From: Halomonas llamarensis
GTDB lineage: Bacteria; Pseudomonadota; Gammaproteobacteria; Pseudomonadales; Halomonadaceae
DNA: 64,000 bases
Assembly (NCBI RefSeq): GCF_023555005.1
Contig: NZ_JAMJPJ010000015.1
Location: 21,529 to 85,528 of the forward strand
Reading direction: 5' to 3'
The notes below the pieces were generated by a model. It did no database searches. It saw nothing but the letters and a program-made list of their open reading frames with translations, and had not been told where the DNA came from. Of this stretch, positions 36,591-45,138 are shown piece by piece. The first letter of the stretch is position 1; each line of letters begins with the position of its first letter. The position numbers and the translations under genes were made by a program.

Positions 36591-37316
36591 TCACATCGTG
36601 ACGTTGCAGTCACCTTCTGCTTCGCCAGCAAAGCGGGCTCTGGCGTGCACCACATACGCCGCCAGTGCGGCTAAATCGTCAGATGCCCAATCCAGTGGCT
36701 CGGCGGCCATCGGTGCCACCATACAGAGTTGAACCATCTCATCGGCGTGGACGGTGTCCATGCCAAACTGGTTGACCCCCATGCTCACCTGATGCGGGTA
36801 AGGCTGGTTGAACGAGTCTTGATAACCCGATTGGCCATCAGTGCCGTGGCAGCTGGCACACGATAGCCCGTTGGTGCTTAACGAAGTGTCGTTGAACAGC
36901 ATTTCTCCACGTTCAATGAGTGATTTAGGGTTGTCACCGTTTTCGTCGTAACCGGGTTCGTAACCGTCCGGGCGTGATACCAACGCCGTGCGCTCGTTGG
37001 GCTGTGCGCTCCCTTCTGCTTCTGCTTCTGCTTCTGCTTCGCCCTCTGCCTCTCCTTCTGCTTCGCCCTCTGCCTCTCCTTCTGCTTCGCCCTCTGCCTC
37101 TCCTTCTGCTTCGCCCTCTGCCTGCGCTTCAGCATGGTTGCTGGCCAACAGTAACGTGCTTGATGCTTCATTGGGCATGGCATCAACGTTCTGGCCGCTA
37201 GCCACAGCCTCTAGCGCGCCACCGCTTGCCACCAGCGCAAGTGCTGGCGCGGTATAACGCAACTGGCGGCGCAGTTTGCCGAGTAAGTCTTGGCGTTTTT
37301 GTTGATTAATGGACAT
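36591..37316 (-). CDS. Periplasmic c-type cytochrome with an AEGE repeat linker
   Basis: 241 residues. A basic N-terminus and hydrophobic stretch (about 22-40) suggest export. Residues about 63-98 are a run of Ala-Glu-Gly-Glu repeats, giving a highly acidic, probably disordered tether. The C-terminal domain is a mono-heme cytochrome c with CASCH and a distal methionine candidate in the VAPMAAEPLDW segment. DLAALAAYVV closes the fold. Partner oxidase or reductase is not evident. The linker is coded by a 24-bp tandem repeat that could change in length without frameshift. Confidence 0.85.
   Translation of the reverse strand: MSINQQKRQDLLGKLRRQLRYTAPALALVASGGALEAVASGQNVDAMPNEASSTLLLASNHAEAQAEGEAEGEAEGEAEGEAEGEAEGEAEGEAEAEAEAEGSAQPNERTALVSRPDGYEPGYDENGDNPKSLIERGEMLFNDTSLSTNGLSCASCHGTDGQSGYQDSFNQPYPHQVSMGVNQFGMDTVHADEMVQLCMVAPMAAEPLDWASDDLAALAAYVVHARARFAGEAEGDCNVTM
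37032..37127. repeat. 24-bp tandem repeat coding the AEGE linker
   Basis: Three identical 24-bp units (37032-37055, 37056-37079, 37080-37103) and a fourth that diverges at its end (37104-37127). A shorter 6-bp CTTCTG series precedes them (about 37013-37039). Each unit codes eight residues, so gain or loss keeps the frame. Confidence 0.9.
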
Positions 37317-37636
37317 AGTACTATTCCCCTTGATGGTGTTGCCGTAAGTGGCATCGCGCTATTTTCCGCGCAAGCTACCCACTGTGCTGCTTGATTGTTC
37401 TGTCGCAACACTTAATGAGTGAGCCACGCCTTGGACTCCTTACAGCCAAGATCCAAATCCATCTATAAAAACGATCATTTTCAGTCCAGCGGGTAGGAAC
37501 AAGGTTTCGCCTATTTTGATACCCCAACCAAGTAATATTATGCAGACTTAACCTTTCGTAGGGGCACCACGGTCGTTTTTTCATGCTGGTGGAGCCTGAA
37601 AGCCCCCGCCAGAATGGCTTTGCCTGCTTGCAGGCG
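37317..37636. other. 320-bp gap upstream of the cytochrome gene
   Basis: No credible gene. The left part should carry the cytochrome promoter on the minus strand. Toward the right, AAAGCC/GGCTTT (about 37598-37622) and GCCTGC-TT-GCAGGC (37622-37635) are small hairpins after the YiiX-like gene and may terminate it. Confidence 0.35.
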
Positions 37637-38389
37637 TTATTTCCAGTGCAGCCGGTAGGGATCAAAGTCTTTCGTCAAGCGAGGTTTCACAATGGCAAAG
37701 TAGGGAGACAAATCGAAATCCCGGGGCGTAAATAATGAATAGTGGCGCTGAGTCAGGTAGAAGGCATTCGTACGGGCGAAAGGTTGCGCCGTCGCCGAGA
37801 CACCAACCGCAACCGGTAGAATGGGGTAATGAATAGACTGAAAGGCCTGTGCAATTAATGTCGAGCATATCGCCCGCGTGGGATCCCCGCTACCCAATGT
37901 AAGAAAGTGCTTCCGAAAGCGCTGCGGGATAGGAGGTAAAGGGAAAAAATAGCGCGCCAAATCGACGATGTTGTGCAAGTCATATTGGTGTCCAAGCCGC
38001 TCACCGGCATAAGCAATGAGTCTGTCAATGTCCTCTTCGGCCAAGCCAATTGGACGGCAAATTCTCAAATGGCATCCCTCAAACTCACTTAGCCCGACTA
38101 CGCGCACCCCTTGTGCTACATCCGCTTCGATAAAACACCCTTGCTCTTGATCGCCATATTGCTTGGCGCGCTCATTGCCTACATAAAGCGCCGCATGCGA
38201 CCACGACGACTGCGTGAGATATTGGATCACCACGCTCAACCGTGACGAGCCTTCCACCAGCAATACATCTCCCGGTTTTAGGTAGTCTGCAATGTCGGCT
38301 TCAACTGGCCCCGAACTAGGCTGCCCCTCTCTCGGGCAGGAAAGCCAGCAACTCATCAGATATCCCACACGATGCAGCACAGTCTTCAT
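37637..38389 (-). CDS. YiiX/YebB-like permuted papain-like amidase
   Basis: 250 residues. The permuted NlpC/P60 pattern is seen: GDVLLVEGSS early, SSWSHAALYVG with the catalytic histidine, FIEADVAQGV, and the late AICSTLIAQAF with the nucleophilic cysteine. Such enzymes (C92 family) cleave amide bonds in lipid-linked or cell-wall substrates; the specific substrate is unknown. The N-terminus (GYLMSCWLSCP) might be a poor signal or lipobox. Neighbours give no functional hint. Confidence 0.7.
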   Translation of the reverse strand: MKTVLHRVGYLMSCWLSCPREGQPSSGPVEADIADYLKPGDVLLVEGSSRLSVVIQYLTQSSWSHAALYVGNERAKQYGDQEQGCFIEADVAQGVRVVGLSEFEGCHLRICRPIGLAEEDIDRLIAYAGERLGHQYDLHNIVDLARYFFPLPPIPQRFRKHFLTLGSGDPTRAICSTLIAQAFQSIHYPILPVAVGVSATAQPFARTNAFYLTQRHYSLFTPRDFDLSPYFAIVKPRLTKDFDPYRLHWK

Positions 38390-38778
38390 CTAGATTCTCC
38401 CCTTTTACCTGCTGTTAATAGGTGATGGTTTGCATCGCATCTTTACAGCGCGAATGTAAGAATTCCCGTAGATGGCTGGTTTAAGCATGCGGAATATTTT
38501 CAGATCGAATTGGCTATTTGTGACCCCAGTGCTCCACGATCAATGTACCCGTTATCTTAACGTGGTCACCATTGGCGTATTACTGCCTAACCGTTTCCTC
38601 GACCCGTCCTGTGACAGCCGCTTTCTACGCCTAAAAGCGAATACAAAAGAACTAAAAAAAGCATTGTAAGTTCGAAAGTGGTCAGCTAGCCTTTCGTTAC
38701 TGAAAACATAAAATTAAATTTTCGTGCAAAAGCCACTCCATTAAGTCTACCAATAACAGCGACGCTAGCGAGAAAGGC
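38390..38778 (+). promoter_or_regulatory. Control region of the glycerol operon with candidate GlpR site
   Basis: 389 bp without a convincing gene. Near its right end CCTTTCGTTAC (38690-38700) and AAATTTTCGT (38716-38725) lie in an AT-rich stretch about 55-90 bp before glpS. The second 10-mer recurs exactly upstream of glpR, and a TTTTCGT core occurs upstream of glpK, so it is proposed as a DeoR-type GlpR operator. The ribosome site of glpS is GAGAAAGG. Confidence 0.5.
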
Positions 38779-39876
38779 ATGTCCTTACATCTGAAAAATA
38801 TCGACCACGTTGTCGGCGGTGTGTCCCACATTAGTGGGGTTGACCTTGAGCTAAAGCCCGGCTCTTTCAACGTCTTATTAGGGCGCACGCTGGCAGGAAA
38901 AACCACATTAATGCGCCTAATGGCGGGCCTAGAACAGCCCACCAAAGGGCGCATTTTGATGGATGAAAAAGATGTTACCGGCGTTTCTGTACGTAAGCGT
39001 AATGTCTCGATGGTTTATCAACAGTTCATTAACTACCCAAGCCTCAGTGTCTACAACAACATTGCCTCACCACTAAAGCTTGCGAAGGCTCCTAAGGCTG
39101 AAATAGATAAGCGCGTGCGCGAAACCGCCGCTATGCTCGGCATTGAACATTTACTCGAACGTCTACCGCTTGAGCTTTCTGGTGGCCAGCAACAGCGCAC
39201 AGCCATGGGTAGGGCGTTGGTTAAAGATGCCGACCTTATTTTATTTGATGAACCGCTGGTCAATCTTGATTACAAATTACGCGAGGCGCTACGTGACGAG
39301 TTGCGCGAACTGTTCAAAACGCGCAACTGTATCGCGGTTTATGCCACTACCGAGCCGAACGAGGCGCTGGCACTCGGCGGTAATACTGCCGTGCTGCATG
39401 AAGGTAAACTATTGCAGTACGGCGCAACCGAAGAAATCTACCGTAAGCCTAACGGCATTCTCAGCGCCGAAATGTTCTCCGAGCCACCGATCAATATTGT
39501 GCCCGGCCACCTCACCGAAGAGGAAATCACCTTTGACAGTGATATCCATTTCCCTTGCGACGAAGCCCTACGCAACCTGCCTGCTGGTGAATACAATTTC
39601 GGTGTCCGCGCTTCCCACATCCACCTTAAACCCCATGCCGTCGACGACTTAGAGCTCAATGTTAAGGTCGATGTCGCAGAAATTAGCGGCTCAGAAACCT
39701 TCTTGCACGTTCGTCATCCGTTATTCCCGCTTGTGCTCAACCTTGCCGGTGTGTATTCGCCCAAGGTGGACGACACCATTGCTATCTACTTTCCCACTCA
39801 TAAGTTATTTGTTTTCGATAAGCAGGGAGCAATAGTGCATACCCCGGAAACAGGCGGAGGTCATTCGCATGGCTGA
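38779..39876 (+). CDS. glpS: Glycerol ABC transporter ATP-binding protein GlpS
   Basis: 365-residue ATPase, first gene of the glycerol uptake operon, with a C-terminal TOBE-like regulatory domain (about 240-360). Walker A is unusual but valid (GRTLAGKT), the Q-loop is YQQF, the signature LSGGQQQR is intact and Walker B is LILFDEP. The H-loop histidine is replaced by threonine (YATTEP for YVTHDQ). Its partner GlpT shows the opposite pattern, so the pair likely has one active ATP site. The stop overlaps the glpT start by 8 bp. Confidence 0.88.
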   Translation: MSLHLKNIDHVVGGVSHISGVDLELKPGSFNVLLGRTLAGKTTLMRLMAGLEQPTKGRILMDEKDVTGVSVRKRNVSMVYQQFINYPSLSVYNNIASPLKLAKAPKAEIDKRVRETAAMLGIEHLLERLPLELSGGQQQRTAMGRALVKDADLILFDEPLVNLDYKLREALRDELRELFKTRNCIAVYATTEPNEALALGGNTAVLHEGKLLQYGATEEIYRKPNGILSAEMFSEPPINIVPGHLTEEEITFDSDIHFPCDEALRNLPAGEYNFGVRASHIHLKPHAVDDLELNVKVDVAEISGSETFLHVRHPLFPLVLNLAGVYSPKVDDTIAIYFPTHKLFVFDKQGAIVHTPETGGGHSHG

Positions 39877-40969
39877 GATTATCCTAAAGACCTTGGCGCA
39901 TACTTACAGTGCCAATCCACAGTCACCGGATGACTATGCAATTCGGCATATGGAGCATGTCTGGCACCAAGGAGGTGCCTATGCCCTACTCGGACCGTCC
40001 GGATGTGGTAAATCGACCCTCTTGAATATAATTTCCGGTCTTCTTGAGCCCTCAGAAGGCGATGTGCTTTTCGATGGCCAGCGCGTCAACGAGCTGCCAC
40101 CTGAAGAGCGTAATATTGCCCAGGTATTTCAGTTCCCGGTGATCTACGACACCATGACGGTGTTCGATAATCTCGCGTTTCCCCTACGCAATATGAATAC
40201 GCCTGAGCACCGGGTAAAAAACAAAGTGCTTGATGTTGCTGACATCCTTGACCTCACTGAGCTGCTCAAACGTAAAGCCAAAGGCCTGACTGCTGACGAA
40301 AAGCAAAAAGTCTCCATGGGACGCGGATTGGTGCGCGATGACGTTTCAGCCATTTTGTTTGACGAACCATTGACGGTCATTGACCCACAGCTGAAGTGGA
40401 AGCTGCGTCGCAAGCTCAAGGAGATTCATCAGCGCTTCAACATCACCATGATTTACGTCACCCACGATCAGTTAGAAGCCTCTACCTTCGCTGATAAAAT
40501 CGCGGTGATGTACGAGGGGCAAATGGTGCAGTTCGGCACTCCCCAAGAGCTTTTTGAGACTCCCGCCCACACCTTTGTTGGCTACTTTATCGGCAGCCCC
40601 GGAATGAACCTTTTTGCGGTGCGTTATGAAGCAGGTGAAGCGTGGTTCGGCGACATTGCCCTTACGCTGCCGAGCAAGGTAACACGCGCCATTGCGCAAG
40701 CCAGCAGCCGTAACATTAAAGTCGGTATTCGTCCTGAATTTATCACCGTTCACGCCAACCCGCGTGAAGGCGCTCTCGTTGCTCGCAAGCGCCGTCTTCA
40801 AGATCTTGGTACGTATGCCATTTTAACGTTTGAACTTGGAAATGAGCTTTTCAAAGCGCGCTTACCTGAAGACCACGCCGCGTATGGTGACGAGGTCTAC
40901 CTAGAGTTTGAACCTGAGCATATTGGGCTTTATATCGACGAATACCGTGTGGGGGTGCCCTGTGAATAA
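39869..40969 (+). CDS. glpT: Glycerol ABC transporter ATP-binding protein GlpT
   Basis: 366-residue ATPase. Walker A GPSGCGKST and the H-loop YVTHDQ are canonical and Walker B is AILFDEP, but the signature motif reads LTADEKQKV instead of LSGGQxQR. With GlpS it should form a heterodimer having one complete composite ATP site (GlpT Walker A with GlpS LSGGQ) and one degenerate site. The symbol follows the Rhizobium glpSTPQUV glycerol operon and is not the G3P antiporter of E. coli. The gene overlaps glpP by 8 bp. Confidence 0.88.
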   Translation: MAEIILKTLAHTYSANPQSPDDYAIRHMEHVWHQGGAYALLGPSGCGKSTLLNIISGLLEPSEGDVLFDGQRVNELPPEERNIAQVFQFPVIYDTMTVFDNLAFPLRNMNTPEHRVKNKVLDVADILDLTELLKRKAKGLTADEKQKVSMGRGLVRDDVSAILFDEPLTVIDPQLKWKLRRKLKEIHQRFNITMIYVTHDQLEASTFADKIAVMYEGQMVQFGTPQELFETPAHTFVGYFIGSPGMNLFAVRYEAGEAWFGDIALTLPSKVTRAIAQASSRNIKVGIRPEFITVHANPREGALVARKRRLQDLGTYAILTFELGNELFKARLPEDHAAYGDEVYLEFEPEHIGLYIDEYRVGVPCE

Positions 40970-41849
40970 TAAAGTGCAAAACAACCGCGCTTGGTTGCTC
41001 GTACTACCAATGTTAGTGCTAGTGGCTTTTTCCGCCATTATTCCCTTGATGACGGTGGTGAACTATTCCGTACAGGACGTTTTGGGTCCCAATGCCCGAT
41101 TCTTTACTGGTACGGAGTGGTTTACGACCATGCTCAACGATCCCAACCTGCAGGCAGCTTTTGGCCGCCAGGTATTATTTTCGTTGACTATTCTGGCTAT
41201 TCAAATACCGCTTGGCATCGGTATTGCCTTACTGATGCCCAAAAAAGGCTGGCAAGCGTCGGCCGTGCTAATTCTCATCACCATGCCACTGTTGGTGCCT
41301 TGGAACGTTGTCGGCAGTATTTGGCAGATTTTTACCCGTGGCGACATCGGCCTGATGGGCTGGAGCCTTGGCGAAATCGGGATTAATTACAACATTACCC
41401 GCAACGCAGGGGATGCCTGGTTCACCATTATTTTGATGGATGTGTGGCACTGGACGCCACTCGTGGCAATGCTTTGCTACAGCGGTTTGCGCTCTATTCC
41501 GGAAGCCTACTACCAGGCCGCACGTATTGATCGCGCCTCGAAGTGGGCTGTATTCCGCTACATTCAACTCCCCAAGTTGATCAACGTGCTAGTGATTGCC
41601 GTACTGCTGCGTTTTATGCACTCTTTCATGATCTACGCTGAGCCCTTCGTACTCACCGGTGGCGGCCCAGGCAGCTCAACGACCTTCCTTACCCAGTCTC
41701 TGGCCACCATGGCGATCGGTCAACAGGACCTTGGACCTTCTGCAGCGTTCTCGATTATCTACTTCCTTGTCATTTTATTGGTGAGCTGGATTTTCTACAC
41801 CACCATCATGCATATGCAAAAAGACAAGAATTCACAAGGAGGTGCATAA
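40962..41849 (+). CDS. glpP: Glycerol ABC transporter permease GlpP
   Basis: 295-residue inner-membrane permease with six helices of the MalF/UgpA type. The EAA loop is EAYYQAARIDRASKWAVFRYIQLP, which docks on the ATPases. I start it at GTG 40962, inside the end of glpT. The FVLTGGGPGSSTTFL segment is typical of carbohydrate permeases of this class. It forms the channel with GlpQ. Confidence 0.9.
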   Translation: MNNKVQNNRAWLLVLPMLVLVAFSAIIPLMTVVNYSVQDVLGPNARFFTGTEWFTTMLNDPNLQAAFGRQVLFSLTILAIQIPLGIGIALLMPKKGWQASAVLILITMPLLVPWNVVGSIWQIFTRGDIGLMGWSLGEIGINYNITRNAGDAWFTIILMDVWHWTPLVAMLCYSGLRSIPEAYYQAARIDRASKWAVFRYIQLPKLINVLVIAVLLRFMHSFMIYAEPFVLTGGGPGSSTTFLTQSLATMAIGQQDLGPSAAFSIIYFLVILLVSWIFYTTIMHMQKDKNSQGGA

Positions 41850-41850
41850 G

Positions 41851-42747
41851 ATGACTTACCATATTGAAAAAACCCAACAGGGCGAAAAATACAACACCAT
41901 TTTTAGCTCGATTACCTCAGCAGAACGACGTAAGCGCACCTCACGTTCTCGGCTAAAAAAGCGGATTTTGCTCGGCACTTACATTGTATTGCTGATGCTC
42001 CCGATTTACTGGCTGCTCAATATGTCGCTGCAGACCAACAGCGAGATTCTGGGTTCGATGACGCTGTGGCCGCAAAACGTCACCCTCGACAACTATATCG
42101 GCATCTTCAGCAACCCAAGCTGGTACATGGGCTATGTCAACTCGATCATGTACGTGGCCATGAACATGGTCATCACCATGCTGGTGGCGCTGCCTGCCGC
42201 CTATGCCTTTAGCCGCTATAAGTTTATTGGTGACAAGCATCTATTTTTTTGGCTGTTAACCAACTTAATGGCGCCACCGGCGGTCTTCCTGCTGCCTTAC
42301 TTTCAGCTGTATTACTCTGTTGGTCTGTTTGACACCCACATAGCGGTAGCCCTGGCGCATTGCTTGTTTAATATCCCGCTGGCCATCTGGATTCTGGAAG
42401 GCTTCATGAGCAGCGTGCCCAAAGAGATTGACGAAACCGCCTATATCGATGGCTATAGCTTTCCCAAGTTCTTCATCAAGATCTTCATTCCTATGATCAG
42501 CTCGGGTATTGGCGTCGTCCTGTTCTTCCTGTTTATGTTCTCTTGGGTTGAGCTGCTGCTGGCGCGCACGTTAACCGCCACCGACGCACAACCTATCGGC
42601 ATGATCATGACAAGAACGTCCACGGCTTCCGGTATCGACTGGGGCACGTTGGCCGCCGCCGGTATGTTGACCATTATTCCAGGCGTCTTGGTGGTCTACT
42701 TCGTTCGCAACCATATTGCCAAGGGTTTTGCCCTGGGCCGCACCTGA
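41851..42747 (+). CDS. glpQ: Glycerol ABC transporter permease GlpQ
   Basis: 298-residue MalG/UgpE-type permease. A 40-residue cytoplasmic N-terminus precedes six helices; the EAA loop is EIDETAYIDGYSFPKFFIKIFIP. ATG 41851 has GGAGG eight bases upstream, in the last codons of glpP. It pairs with GlpP. Confidence 0.9.
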   Translation: MTYHIEKTQQGEKYNTIFSSITSAERRKRTSRSRLKKRILLGTYIVLLMLPIYWLLNMSLQTNSEILGSMTLWPQNVTLDNYIGIFSNPSWYMGYVNSIMYVAMNMVITMLVALPAAYAFSRYKFIGDKHLFFWLLTNLMAPPAVFLLPYFQLYYSVGLFDTHIAVALAHCLFNIPLAIWILEGFMSSVPKEIDETAYIDGYSFPKFFIKIFIPMISSGIGVVLFFLFMFSWVELLLARTLTATDAQPIGMIMTRTSTASGIDWGTLAAAGMLTIIPGVLVVYFVRNHIAKGFALGRT

Positions 42748-42762
42748 ATAGGAGGAAACCTC

Positions 42763-43035
42763 ATGTCTTGGATGGTATGGACGTTACCCACGGCCATTTT
42801 CTTTTCTTCTATTGCGGCCATGCTGGCAGGCATGACGGTGTGGGAACTACGTTCTCCCAGCATTGAAAGAAAGGGCTTCTTACCCATTTCGACCACTCGG
42901 GGTGACCGGCTATTTATCAGCTTGCTGTCAGCCGCTTTCATTCACCTGGGTGTGGTCGGTTTTACCGCATTCCCGATTTTGCTGGCATCGGCAATTTCGG
43001 TTATTTGGCTGTTCATCATGATGCGCTGGGGATGA
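42763..43035 (+). CDS. DUF2160 small membrane protein of the glycerol operon
   Basis: 90 residues with two to three hydrophobic helices (about 5-26, 48-66, 68-87). This DUF2160 type is a regular member of glycerol ABC operons between the permeases and the binding protein, where it is presumed to be an accessory transporter subunit. TAGGAGGAAACC precedes the ATG. Function is unproven. Confidence 0.8.
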   Translation: MSWMVWTLPTAIFFSSIAAMLAGMTVWELRSPSIERKGFLPISTTRGDRLFISLLSAAFIHLGVVGFTAFPILLASAISVIWLFIMMRWG

Positions 43036-43170
43036 TCGTCCCTGTTCATAGCGGCTTCGAACGGCTTGTCAGTACAGGAAAGTTCATAACGGCAAGGAAG
43101 CCAAACTGCACTAACGCCGGTTTTGATTAACCAGCCGGTGGTTAACTCCTCAACGAATAACGAGGTCATC

Positions 43171-44937
43171 ATGCGACACAACAATTTCAACAAGCACGCC
43201 AACATTAGCAGATTTAAACTCACGACATTAGCGGCGAGTTTAATGCTTGCCTCTGGGTCACTCTACGCCGACAACCACGATGCTCGCGCTATCGCCGAGC
43301 GCCTTGTGGATGAGCATTTCCAGCACTCTACTCTCACCCGTGAAGAACAGATTGAAGAGCTTATGTGGTTCGCTGAAGCCGCTGAGCCATACCGCGGAAT
43401 GGATATTCAAACCGTGGCAGAGGGTTTGACCACTCACGTCTATGAAAGTGAAGTGCTGGCAGAAGCTTTCACTGAATTAACCGGTATCAACCTAACCCAT
43501 AACATCATTGGCGAAGGCGATGTGGTCGATACCATGCAGAATCAGATGCAGTCCGGCAACAGTATTTACGACGGTTTCATCAATGACTCCGATGCCATTG
43601 GCACACATATCCGTTATGGCACGACCATTAATCTTTCAGAAGCAATGCAAAACGAGTGGGCGGACCTCACTTTGCCTACGCTGGACTTGAATGACTTCAT
43701 CGGTCTGCAGTACACCACAGGGCCAGATGGAAGCCTTTACCAATTGCCGACACAGCAGTTCGCTAACCTTTACTGGTTCCGCTATGACTGGTTCCAGCGC
43801 GAGGACTTACAAAAACAGTTCCGCGATATTTACGGCTATGACCTGGGCGTCCCCACTAACTGGACGGCTTATGAAGATATTGCCGAATTCTTTACTGAAC
43901 ATGTCGGTGAAATTGATGGCACCCGAGTCTACGGCCACATGGATTACGGTCGCCGTGACCCATCCTTAGGCTGGCGTTTTCATGACTCCTGGCTTTCCAT
44001 GGCAGGCATGGGTAGCCCCGGAGTACCTTCGGGCAACCCGGTCGATGACTGGGGTATTCGGGTTAACGAAGAAAGCCAACCGGTCGGCGCCAGCGTCAGC
44101 CGGGGCGGCGCTACCAACTCGCCCGCCTCAGTGTTTGCAATGCAAAAAGCGGTCGACTGGCTACGCGATTTCGCACCGCCCGAGGCGCAAGGCATGACCT
44201 TCGGTGAAGCTGGCCCCGTGCCTTCACAAGGGCATATTGCCCAGCAGATTTTCTGGTATACCGCCTTCACTGCCGACATGACCGATCCTGCTGTTGCGGT
44301 CACCGACGATGAAGGCAACCCGAAATGGCGCATGGCACCGTCCCCCACCGGCCCCTACTGGGAAGAAGGTATGAAAGTGGGTTACCAGGACGTGGGCTCA
44401 TGGACGTTCTTTGACTCTACGCCGGAAGAGCGCCGTTCAGCAGCGTGGCTTTTTGCTCAGTTTACCGTTGCGAAAACAACGTCGCTGGAAAAGCTGATGG
44501 CAGGCCTTACGCCTATTCGCGAGTCTGACATCTTCTCCGAGCAAATGACCGAAATGGCACCCAAGCTTGGCGGCCTGGTGGAGTTTTACCGCAGCCCCAA
44601 CGAATCAAACTGGACACCAACGGGTACCAACGTGCCTGACTACCCGCGTATGGCACCCCTGTGGTGGCAGACATTGGCGCCAGTCATGAGCGGTGACATG
44701 TCAGCACAGGAAGGCTTGGATAACCTTGCCGCTGACATGGATAGCACCATGCACCGCTTGGCCCGTGCCAATGTGTTCAAAACCTACGCGCCAAATCTCA
44801 ATGAAGAGCGAGACCCTGAGTACTGGCTAGATCAGGAAGGCTCACCCAAGGCACGACTCGACAATGAAATGCCGCAGGGTGAAACCGTTCCCTATGACGA
44901 CATGATGGAAGCCTGGATGTCAGCAGGTACACGCTGA
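43171..44937 (+). CDS. glpV: Glycerol-binding periplasmic protein GlpV
   Basis: 588-residue extracellular solute-binding protein. A long signal peptide (about 1-36, ending SLYADNH) precedes the mature protein, which is larger than ordinary sugar-binding proteins, as is usual for this glycerol-binding subgroup. Family 1 binding-protein features are spread through the chain (YESEVLAEAFTELTGI, LPTQQFANLYWFRYDWF). Start ATG 43171 follows GAGGTC. A stable hairpin after the gene separates it from glpD and may raise its transcript level. Confidence 0.88.
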   Translation: MRHNNFNKHANISRFKLTTLAASLMLASGSLYADNHDARAIAERLVDEHFQHSTLTREEQIEELMWFAEAAEPYRGMDIQTVAEGLTTHVYESEVLAEAFTELTGINLTHNIIGEGDVVDTMQNQMQSGNSIYDGFINDSDAIGTHIRYGTTINLSEAMQNEWADLTLPTLDLNDFIGLQYTTGPDGSLYQLPTQQFANLYWFRYDWFQREDLQKQFRDIYGYDLGVPTNWTAYEDIAEFFTEHVGEIDGTRVYGHMDYGRRDPSLGWRFHDSWLSMAGMGSPGVPSGNPVDDWGIRVNEESQPVGASVSRGGATNSPASVFAMQKAVDWLRDFAPPEAQGMTFGEAGPVPSQGHIAQQIFWYTAFTADMTDPAVAVTDDEGNPKWRMAPSPTGPYWEEGMKVGYQDVGSWTFFDSTPEERRSAAWLFAQFTVAKTTSLEKLMAGLTPIRESDIFSEQMTEMAPKLGGLVEFYRSPNESNWTPTGTNVPDYPRMAPLWWQTLAPVMSGDMSAQEGLDNLAADMDSTMHRLARANVFKTYAPNLNEERDPEYWLDQEGSPKARLDNEMPQGETVPYDDMMEAWMSAGTR

Positions 44938-44946
44938 TACCTGGAT

Positions 44947-44968
44947 GGCGAACCCTGAGGGGTTCGCC
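44947..44968 (+). terminator. Intercistronic hairpin after glpV
   Basis: GGCGAACC and GGTTCGCC form an 8-bp stem with loop CTGAGG, 9 bp after the glpV stop. There is no U-run, so mRNA stabilisation of the upstream binding-protein message is as likely as termination. Confidence 0.55.
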
Positions 44969-45138
44969 AGTCTGCCTTCATAGATTGAATGGAAAATAAA
45001 CTGACTTGAATTGCACTGCTGTTCAAGGAGGCTTTTTAATGCTCAAAAGTCGCCTTGTCAGCCCTGATTTGCTCGCAAAAACACCATGCCCTCGTTGGGC
45101 AGAACAAACGAGGCTTCTTTATCTGTAATGGGTCACTT

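Noticed and set aside
37010..37130. CRISPR-like array
   Set aside because: The 24-bp units are directly tandem with no spacers and lie in frame within the cytochrome gene.
36974..37257. Plus-strand leucine- or serine/alanine-rich small proteins over the cytochrome repeat
   Set aside because: They are shadows of the AEGE repeat, with no ribosome site and extreme composition.
38472..38669. 65-codon ORF before the glycerol operon
   Set aside because: No ribosome site, no family resemblance, and it lies in the operon control region.
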